From Syncephalis fuscata (lineage: Eukaryota > Zoopagomycota > Zoopagomycetes > Zoopagales > Piptocephalidaceae): DNA of 64,000 bases. Of the stretch, positions 36,916 through 46,574 are shown in pieces. The first letter of the stretch is position 1, and each line of letters starts with the position of its first letter. Where the stretch lies: positions 1-64,000 of the forward strand of contig JAHLTZ010000013.1 of assembly GCA_025786725.1 (NCBI GenBank), in the 5' to 3' direction. The notes beneath the pieces were generated by a model. The model did no database searches and was not told where the DNA came from. It worked only from the letters and a program-made list of their open reading frames with translations. The position numbers were made by a program, and so were the translations under genes.

Positions 36916-39243
36916 TCATAGTGTTGGTAGTGCTGTGTTGGCTTCTTCGTTACTATCCATGTCAGCGGTGACTACTGCTTTGGCCAAAGCAATTCGATTG
37001 CTTAGCGGATCAACTGCTTGTTTTAGCAGCGCTTTGGCTTTCATCGTATGGGCTCGTAGCAGTGCTTGATCCGCTTGTATCACCAGCTGACGTACAATAC
37101 TGGGCAAAAGTAGCCCGTATTCTTTAGCACGAAGACCACTGTCATCACTGTTCGTCGATCCGTGGAAAGAGACGGGCCGATGAGAAGACGATTGGTTAGC
37201 GATTAGTGCACCAGGAGCAAAATCACCGCCTGCACCACCTATATTACCATTGCTAAACGTTGATGATGAACTGTCGGTCCTTGCCTCTTCGCTTGACAAT
37301 AATTGGCTGTGAACTGATTCCGGCCAGCGTGTATGAGCGTACATTTCGGGCCGACGAGCCAGCGTTCGAATGACGGTAGGCTGCTCCCACAATACAGCCG
37401 AGTCTTGTAATTCAAGAATGGCATGTCCCAATGCTTGTCCAAAGCAGAGTAATGCCTCGATCCGTTCGTGTGCATCCAGCATTAAACCGGATTGGTTCTT
37501 ATTCGTGCCGCAGATTGTTGGTGAAGAAGGAGCAGTAGTATTAGCTGTATTGCCAATAAGAGCTCGTTCATTACCGCTAGAGTTGCGATGGTAATTGGCA
37601 CGAATAGTCGTTGCGATAGGAATAGGCATAGATGATGGTGTAGAAGCCGATGCCGAACGTGCTCTATTTCTCTGGCGCTGTCCGGTTAATACAACAGAAC
37701 CAATGAGTGAAGCAGCCGAAGTGGCAGCTGCTGTAGCTGTAGCTGTAGTCATGGTAATGACCGGTGGACGACGAGCAGGCGCGGCCACAGGTGGATGACG
37801 GAAAGGCATACGTGGCTGCAATGAAGCTGGTGGCAATGGAAAAGTACGGCCATCAACAGCCATTACTCCTGGTGTCATCTCGACCACGGCTATATCCGAT
37901 AGAGCCAAACTATTGCGTGGCATTGAGTGTTGCATAGATTGGTCAAGACTTGTGTGTAGATTCGATGTTGATCCGCATGGTGTAGCGGCGGCCGGTGAGC
38001 TGGCTATCGCAGCAGCAGCAGCCGTAGCCTGATGTGTAGGATTAGGTGTGGCATAGCCGGATCCACAGGGTGTTGCATGTGTTGATACTGTCACTGATAC
38101 CGTAACCGATGCTCGATTAGGTGCCCAAGCAAATGAATAGAGTGCACCTTGCATATATGGCGGTGGCTGAAGTAAAGCCGATGACATGGCTGGATCTACC
38201 AAGTCAGATATATGTCGTCTACGTCGCACAACGACATCAGTATCGGGCATTGTCGCCACTGGAGGCATTGTACGCGATCTGCCACGAGTTAAACGGAATT
38301 CGGCCGATTCATGTTCGTCGAAATGGCCAGTACCAAATCGTGGTCGGCTCAAATGAGGTAAGGCACGAGCAATTTGCTGACGTAGACCATGCCAGGCCCG
38401 TCGACCCAGCGAACGGTGTCCACGTCTATCACATTCGGCATTTGAAACGGGTTCACCATCGGCTAATAAGTCGTTGGACGCGCTTAGTGGCAATTGTTGT
38501 TCGCTTTGTTGCCATGTTGGCATAACGCGTCTACCCTCCGCGTAAGGATAATGAGTACATACGGCAACGGTATGAGCTGAATGGACACTACAACGATCAG
38601 CTTCAGGCGCAATAGCATCATTCAAAACCGGTTCAATAGCGTCAATTTGATCAATATCGATAATGGCACTATCCGGTAATTCAAATGTCGGTCCTCGTGG
38701 TGAAACAGTATCATTTGGACTTGGAATAGCCGATAATGAAGTGGGAGATGATAGAATATCCAATGAGTGGATGGACGATGCAGATGAGTCGGATTCTATA
38801 GGTATTGGATTCACGACTACTTGTTCAGTACAACAACGTAAATCGGCAGTAACATTGGCAGCAGTATCATTACAGATAGATGACGTCGAGGTATCTAGAA
38901 TAGGAGAGACTACGACATTATCTCTGTCTTCAGGACTGCGGGCCAATTCGGATGTACACGAAAGAATAGGCGGTGTTGTATCAAACAATGTGGTAACACT
39001 TGGCCGATTATCGCCAGTATGATTGGCGTAAGCTGACGACTTTTTACCAATTGTGGCAGCACGCGCTTTGTGCAATAAACGTGCCATTGGTTTTAGTAAA
39101 CCTTTCCGGCTAGTAGATGATTTTGTTGGATGTGCAGTTTCCACATTATCAAATAATTGAGGACTCTGATAGAGTTGATTATCGCCACTGTCATGTGCAG
39201 CAATGACAACACGTCGGATGGTCGGATAATTAGAAGCGGCCAT
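36916..39243 (-). CDS. Large disordered protein with helical C-terminus, unknown
   Basis: 775 residues from an ATG, single exon. The first 550 residues are Ser/Thr/Ala/Pro-rich with basic patches (GLLKPMARLLHKARAATIGK near residue 48; RRRRHISDL near 340) and Ala/Thr tracts. The C-terminal 200 residues look folded and helical: DAHERIEALLCFGQALGHAI, then EYGLLLPSIVRQLVIQADQA and LLRAHTMKAKALLKQAVD. No enzyme motif or membrane span. Possibly a regulatory or scaffold protein; family not recognised. Confidence 0.6.
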   Translation of the reverse strand: MAASNYPTIRRVVIAAHDSGDNQLYQSPQLFDNVETAHPTKSSTSRKGLLKPMARLLHKARAATIGKKSSAYANHTGDNRPSVTTLFDTTPPILSCTSELARSPEDRDNVVVSPILDTSTSSICNDTAANVTADLRCCTEQVVVNPIPIESDSSASSIHSLDILSSPTSLSAIPSPNDTVSPRGPTFELPDSAIIDIDQIDAIEPVLNDAIAPEADRCSVHSAHTVAVCTHYPYAEGRRVMPTWQQSEQQLPLSASNDLLADGEPVSNAECDRRGHRSLGRRAWHGLRQQIARALPHLSRPRFGTGHFDEHESAEFRLTRGRSRTMPPVATMPDTDVVVRRRRHISDLVDPAMSSALLQPPPYMQGALYSFAWAPNRASVTVSVTVSTHATPCGSGYATPNPTHQATAAAAAIASSPAAATPCGSTSNLHTSLDQSMQHSMPRNSLALSDIAVVEMTPGVMAVDGRTFPLPPASLQPRMPFRHPPVAAPARRPPVITMTTATATAAATSAASLIGSVVLTGQRQRNRARSASASTPSSMPIPIATTIRANYHRNSSGNERALIGNTANTTAPSSPTICGTNKNQSGLMLDAHERIEALLCFGQALGHAILELQDSAVLWEQPTVIRTLARRPEMYAHTRWPESVHSQLLSSEEARTDSSSSTFSNGNIGGAGGDFAPGALIANQSSSHRPVSFHGSTNSDDSGLRAKEYGLLLPSIVRQLVIQADQALLRAHTMKAKALLKQAVDPLSNRIALAKAVVTADMDSNEEANTALPTL

Positions 39244-41550
39244 ATTTGCTATTGATGAAATGGTGATCCTATAACAATAGCGCTAACAATAGCAATAATA
39301 GTCGAGTAACTGCTATTATTACTGGTGTTGCTACTATTACTATTACCAGTTATATAACTTGCAATAAAATCTAAGTTCAACAATGATATCTATAAAATAA
39401 CAGCATTTAAATAGTGTAAAAGTTAGCCCATGTAGGACAAATAATATTAATAATGGCGGCAATGTATAAAATGAGTATTTGTTATGGCGCTCGGCCGATG
39501 ATCATGTATAAATATAAAATTTTAGTACTGTTATCAGCAAACGGAGCGGGGATTAAAGCTATAAATATATAGGAAAAAGCGAAAAGCGTACGGATGGTTT
39601 ATCCGTCAGAATCACATGGCACTCGATTCGTAGTTACAATAATTAATTGCATATAGAATGCCATGAACCTCAAGTATGCATATGTAAAAGATAAGATCCG
39701 ATAATATCCCCATATGTGCAAGCAGCGTGGTAAACAACTCCGTGCTACAGCTGCAGCCCTTCATAGCTACCAAACAGAAAAATAAACGGCGGTCAAAGTG
39801 CCGGTACTTACCAAGAAGGTAACTGAAAGGAATTCAACGCAAAAGCGAATGCTAGCAAATGGCCTATAAACAAAGCTGTTGGGTATATTCCTTGGATGCT
39901 AGCCAAAGCGCAGCTCGAGGTCAACCAAGCAAATACAAACGAATACGAGACGAGATTACTGAGAAACAAAGAGAAAGGACTGCGATACTGTAGACTAGCA
40001 GATATATTGACCGGGTGACTAAGCATGATGGTAAAATAGCGCCAATCACTTGCTATTTAGAGAGTGAGAACAACACTACAACATCTCCAGCCAGTCGTAC
40101 TACACCGCCGTGTAACAACAAGGATTTTAGAGAAATCCAGTCCGAAATTGATGCATGCAGTGTTGAACAAAAATAGATGTACAAGTATTGCCATCACCAT
40201 CACAGATATTTAGAATAATAAAGCCGAGAACTTACCGTTCTGGTTCTTGTTGTTTAATAAATTGGAAGGCTTGGTTTGGATAAACAATAATGCGAAATTT
40301 AGACGCACTGATATATACACATATATATATATGTATAGTAAAAGAGATAGTTCAAAAAGTCTGTACTAAATGATGAAAATAGCAAAACAGTCACTGCGAG
40401 GTAGTATTGGCGATAATAGCGCGTGTAGCAGATGCCCGATAAGTCATAGGCAATTTAAAGAGATGACTATTTCTAATGGGGCCTAATAAATCACTGAAAA
40501 GTAAATAGAAGGCAGCTAGATAGATGTTGCTAGATATAGATATAGATAGATGGTCAATTAAACAAGTAAGCGAGTAGATGAGTCAAAGTATACAAGTTTG
40601 CGGATAATCCGTCTAAAAGATCGTGTGCATGTGTATCAGATGATAGAGTGATGAAACATCAGTGGGATTTATGCAAAAAATATGGTATTATTCGTAGTTA
40701 CGGATCATCACGGATCTTGTTTCTTTCAATGAGATAGGTTACAAATGGATAGATATTATTGTGTGATGGCGGGGGTAAAATATGTCACAAGTGCCAATGC
40801 ATAGTAGAAACATGACTCACATTGAATTCTCGATACTATTTAGTTTGAACAAATGCGAAAAAGGCAATAATCACAGCAATTAAATGGGCCACTGAGAAAT
40901 GACGCAGTTATTGGTGTGTATGAGTCGATTATATGGGCGTGTGAGAAATGACTGTTCAGTTTACTGTTAGATTATATATAGAGTAAATAGCAAAGTATTC
41001 AAATACAGTAGTCTATTATTTTGCTGATTAAGCATTCTACTCGTTATAGCAAGTAGCGACGAGTGGATGATAAAGCTATCAGATAGAAAACTAAAAGTGA
41101 AATCGTGATAACGTATAGATACAATATTAGATTAAAAATGCACGTTTATAAGCTACTTTATTTAGTATTGATTGATTAGATTGATAGAAAATGCAATATT
41201 ATCGCCACTAATACCAATACTAATATGTAATTAGAATAGAATTAGAATAAATACGATTAAGTATTTAATTAACAGATGCTATTCTAAAATAAATACAAAG
41301 CAGTAATAATGGCAGTAATAGTGGCAAAAATAATAAGCTAGTAGGCTAACAACAAATATGCTTATTGAAGAATAAAATGCAGCGATTTAACTAAAAGATA
41401 ATAGTGCAATTAAAGACAAATAAATAAGAATAAATAAAAATATTGATATTTAAAGTATGGGTATTGTTTTATAATTATTATTTAACAGTCTCATTAAATA
41501 TCAAGTAATAAATGCTTTATTTGTTCATTTGTTCCGTTATTGACCAAAAG
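39244..41550. other. Long AT-rich leader/intergenic region
   Basis: More than 2 kb with no supported gene. It contains a short (TA)n run at about 40317-40336. The 72-codon minus frame at 39808-40026 is hydrophobic and isolated. It probably includes the promoter and 5' leader of the 775-residue protein gene and the 3' UTR of glutathione reductase. Confidence 0.4.
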
Positions 41551-43112
41551 TTAACGCATTGTCACTAGTTCTTCCGAACTGGTTGGATGAATGGCAACGC
41601 AGGCGTCCAAATCACTCTTACGAGCGCCCATCTTTACTGCAACTGCAAAGCCTTGAAGGATTTCATCGCAGCCACGTCCTACCATATGAATGCCTACTAC
41701 ACGCTCATCATCGCCAACCGTTACCAGTTTAAATACTGTTGGTGGCTTGTGATCAGTCATAGCGTTATACATGTTGGTGAAGCGAGTGTTGTAAACTCGT
41801 ACACTAACATCGCCATACTTCTGACGTGCCTCAGTTTCGCTCAAGCCTACCGAACCAGACGGTGGATGGGAGAAAATGACACTTGGAATGTTCTCGTAGT
41901 CCAGACGAGCCGTTTTGAATTCCGGTGGTCCAAATAGACGATCAGATAGTTTACGACCAGCTGCGATAGCCACTATAATCAGCACGGTCAGCCTATTGTC
42001 GTGGTGTATGGATATCTTTGCACGCATGCTTTCATATCTACTTACCTGGTGTTAACTGGGCTACACCACATACATCGCCTAAAGCATAGATACCGTCAAC
42101 TTGTGTATTTTGATATTCATCGCTTTTGATATAGCCATGGCTGTCCGTATTAATGCCTACAGTGTCCAATCCAATAGTGTCGGAATTGGGTGCACGGCCA
42201 ATGGCCCAGACAAGTACATCAAAGGTGGCTTTTCCTTCTTTGCTATCGGATCCATCGCCTTGATCCACAGTATACTGCACCTCAAGACCGTCATCGGTCC
42301 GAACTACTTGCTTCAAATGCGAATGGGCAACATGTTTTATGCCGGTACGTGTCATTTCGCTTAGTACAGTTTCGCCAATGACCGAATCAAAGGCACGTAG
42401 AATATGGTCATAGCGAGTAAATAGAGAGACATCAGAACCTAACTCGTGGAAAATGCCGGCCAATTCAATGGCAATGTAGCCAGCACCAACAACTGCCACA
42501 CGTTTTGGCTGTGACTCCAATTCAAAAAATCCATCACTACTGATGCCCAATTCCGAGCCAGGAATGTCTGAAGGAATAATTGGACGGCCACCTATGTTAA
42601 TGCAAGTTAATTTATGTAGATTCATACTATTAGCTGATCAATTTACCAGTGGCAATAAGAATCTTGCTTGCTTCGAGATGAACAGCCTCGCTACCCTCGC
42701 CTACTTGCACGGTGGTTTTATTGATAAAACGAGCGTGGCCACTTACATACTCGACAGATTCTCGCTGCAAATTGTTGCTGTAGATGCCGTTCAAACGATG
42801 AATATAGGCATCTCGCTTGGTTTTGAGTGTATTCCACTCAATCTGCGGCACCGGAAGCTTTGAATTGCTATCGGCACCTGGAAGATGGAAACCATAGTCG
42901 GCAGCATCACGAAGTGCTTCTTGAACGGACGAGGCATTCCACATAACTTTCTTTGGCACACAACCAACGTTAACACAAGTGCCGCCTAAACGGCCACTTC
43001 CTTCGACGAGCGCAACGTTAGCACCATACTGGGCTGCACGTCGTGCGCAAGCTAAACCGCCAGAGCCACCACCAATAACAATAAAATCGTAGAGCTTTTT
43101 AATGGGCGACAT
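41551..43112 (-). CDS. GLR1: Glutathione reductase, three exons
   Basis: Exons (minus): 42647-43112, 42046-42591 and 41551-41972, phases consistent. The start [19 protein letters not shown] carries the FAD-binding GxGxxG. The redox-active disulfide [13 protein letters not shown] follows, then the NADPH-binding [15 protein letters not shown], the second FAD motif YALGDVCG, and the C-terminal dimer-interface His-Glu region [17 protein letters not shown]. About 478 residues, the normal length. Reduces glutathione disulfide with NADPH in cytosol and mitochondria. An upstream in-frame Met at 43157 adds 15 hydrophobic residues (MPCFSHSVFCFTYFT), a possible alternative targeting start. Confidence 0.95.
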
Positions 43113-43426
43113 GGTGAAATAAGTGAAGCAGAACACTGAATGAGAAAAACAGGGCACGATATTTTTAAGATGACACCATTGACGACGTAGACACTATTTA
43201 ATGACACAGATGCGTTGCTGAGGTATTACTAATCCAAAAACGATCTATCATAACGATTTGAATAGTTGACGAGTTGATTGGATTAATTTGTGTTGAAATG
43301 ATAATTTACAATAAACATTAGTATAATGTAACAACATTATCATTTTCATAAAATATAATCAAATGTAATAGGACATTGTATTAATAATAATTTAAATATT
43401 TAAATAAACAATGTAACATACTATTT

Positions 43427-44347
43427 TAACAACATCCAATCTATTGAACATGCTGATGGGTGGTGAGTGACATTAGTCATCAAATACTCATCATTGTAGA
43501 TTTATTATCTAGTACACATATAGCATCACAGTATGTGTTATTACTATATATGCCCGTCATTTTGCTTGATTAACATTAAAACCATAGCTAATTTCATATT
43601 CATATTATTGTTCTATCAATATAACTCAGTAAACAAACTAAGTGCAATAAGTCAATTTTTATTAATGAAAAAGCTGGAACCATACCGACAACGGTTATAG
43701 ACAGCGTATGGCCAATATATAATAAAATAATAAATATTGTAATGAATATGCAATATTAAACGAGAATAGCAACGTTAAAGTTATTGAACATATATGCATG
43801 AGCAGATGACCAACATTAGTCGAACCTTATTAATAACAGTGCTATAACAAAAAAAACAAGTGCAATAGATAGTACGTATTTATTATACAATAAAACAATA
43901 TACAATATAAAAAATACGGTATGAAATGACGATTAACTATGTTGAAGTCATTGAGTATATATGCATGCTTAAAGAGTGGAATTAGTCGACATTTGTTGAT
44001 AATAGTGCTAGAACAAAAATAAAAATAGCTTTGGATAGAGGAAGGCAAAGTGAGTATAGAATGCTATATAGAATGATAAATATACGGTAAGAAAGTATAA
44101 AATGGTGTTAAAGCTATAGCGTATATAACGCAATGAGGAGAATGAGTAAAGTATATTGGAGCATATAAACAATAGAACGTGTCTAATATAGCATAGCATG
44201 ATGTATAATAGTATGTGCTAGAATGGGAATGATATAGGTGAATATAGAATATATGCATACTGGATAATAAATCTACAATGACCAGTGTTTTGATGACTAA
44301 TGTCATTCACCACTCATCATCATATTCAATAGATTGAATGGTGTTAA
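43427..44347. mobile_element. Non-autonomous TIR element, copy 2 (about 0.92 kb)
   Basis: Left end TAACAACATCCAATCTATTG and right end CAATAGATTGAATGGTGTTA are inverted copies, and similarity extends about 75 bp inward. No credible coding frame inside. Same family as 595-1312 and the element starting at 63206. Confidence 0.65.
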
Positions 44348-44712
44348 ATTTAGTCAGTTTAAGCATAAATCATAATAAATGGCTAATAAATTTAAAGTTA
44401 AAAATGAAATAGTATATAGTATGTATATATTAATGCAACAACAACAACAACTGTGGAACGACGTGAAATCACAATTGTATGGCTTCTATTAATATTCGAT
44501 CAATCTTTCTATACATGACCAACAGCAACAATGATTGGCCTCAAATGTCTCAACAAAATCAAATAGTATGTCCCATTATTTGTTTAAATCAATTTATTAA
44601 CAATATTTTAATAGAAAGTAACATAACTATATTGCATATGATAACGACATGACTCTGATTGGAGTGAATTTGCTTTGAGAACTCAAAAACTGGGAGTCAG
44701 AATGAAATGCGG
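43553..44712. repeat. Left arm of a large inverted repeat
   Basis: Nearly identical, in reverse orientation, to 62843-64000, beginning GTCATTTTGCTTGATTAACA and ending near GGGAGTCAGAATG. The arm combines most of a TIR element with an adjacent 360-bp segment that ends in a family-B-like terminal motif. The right arm runs off the window, so full length is unknown. Confidence 0.85.
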
Positions 44713-46574
44713 AATTTTGAAGCATTATTTACCATAGTAAATTACGATTTCAAATAAGCATAAATAAAACTATCAAGTCATCAATTCCTTTTATTATAAT
44801 TAGTACGAAATAAACATATTACAAATGATGTTGCTACATTCTCAAATGTAAAACAAAAGATGTACAAATAAAATTATTAAGTAGATATTTAATTATTTAA
44901 CATACACTAACAATTGTAATAGCTTAATAGATGCTATTATTTTTTATTAAAAGCTTGGTTTGCCTTTAATTTGCTAAAAAACGGCAATGTTACAACAACA
45001 GTAATAAAATGATGTAGCATTGACCAAGTAATCAAAAAAGAAAAATAAATAGTAGTTTAATTAAATATTTTGATATCAATTTAATAATAATACTATTAGT
45101 ATCAAATGACTTTAACTTATCACAATAACAAGTTAGCAGATTTATAACAAAAGTTGTAACTGTATAGATTTGATAATAAGCCAAAATAGATTGAATTATA
45201 AAAAGGCATTTTATTATTATTTGATTAATAGTATTGTGTATTTATAATATTATTGAATAAATACAAACTACTAATGAAGCAACTATCAAAATAAATAAAG
45301 TGTAATGCAAACAAAAACTGTTTAATTAATATTTTAGATTTAAATCTAACCAACAAATAAGATTAGATTGGTTTAGAGTATTTTGAATATCAGATATAGC
45401 AATTAAATAATTCCGAATTACATAAAAGTGTTATTGCTTTGATCAACTTAAATTAATTGGTTGGTGTATCAAGCAAGAGTGAAGATGTGCAAAATAAAAC
45501 CGTCAACATGGCATTTGTCATTGATAAACTAGAACAATCTACTTGTAACGTTCATTTTAAATGTCGCAGTAGTCGCTCCAATGTTTTAATTTAAAAGAGT
45601 CGTGGGACATGGCAAAAGAAGCTTAAGAGGGTGCTGTGACGGATCATTTAAACCACTTGATTTGTATCAAATCTTGTGATATTTTTATTAACTAAATAAA
45701 GATCACTTTTTCCACAATATTGAGCATGCTATTGGTTGTTTAGTGTGATTTGGCAGTTAAATAGCTATAATAGCCACACATTTAAACAAAATATCCGCTT
45801 TATTGAAGATGAAACCGGCTGTTGAGTGTCATTGGTTATTAAGCTATTTATTTATCATTATTGTTGTACTGTACATATCTGTCTTGTATACACATACTAT
45901 ATGTCTGTCTATATCATTAATATTGTAAATTGTAGAAATTATATTAATAAAAGCTAAAAGTTTATTGCTAGCTGTATTCTTTTAGCAGATCTTGATCCAT
46001 TTCGTTCATTGCTATTGGCTAATTGCATACAGTATAGTTTTGTTATTACTATTCACACATTTGACTTGTCTATTTATTTTGTTTTATAATATTGTATGCT
46101 TTATTGTCGTGTTTTATTAAAAAGCGTATTTATTCTAATTTCAGCATACTATTATTGGGCTATATGATAATGATAGCTTTACTACTATCCATACCAATCT
46201 ATGCCTATAGCTTAGGCGATATAATTATACACATTTTGTTATTAATTTAACTATTTGATTGATAATTGTCATTATTGAATGCAAATAGAACATGGTTATA
46301 GATATAGCAATTTGATTGTATATAGCTAAGATGGAACCATAGATTTATTACTATAAGTTTGCACAGTTGAATATGGGCAACTAGATGCAAACATGTTGGT
46401 AACATAATGATTCCATTGATTAAAGACTGGATAAACCGGAGCATTGGCCAAAACTTGATATATAAATAGACTGGGCGGCGTAATTGTCAAATGGTCTTGC
46501 TTTTCGCCGAATATATACCTAAAGTGTATTGGAATAGTGGCTTGATTTCACCACCAATGCTAATGTCCTTATGC

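Noticed and set aside
39808-40026. 72-codon hydrophobic minus-strand ORF
   Set aside because: Isolated in a long leader region with no homologous motif, no partner exon and no coding bias.
40317-40336. (TA)n tract as a centromere or origin feature
   Set aside because: Too short and without any surrounding structure; ordinary dinucleotide repeat.
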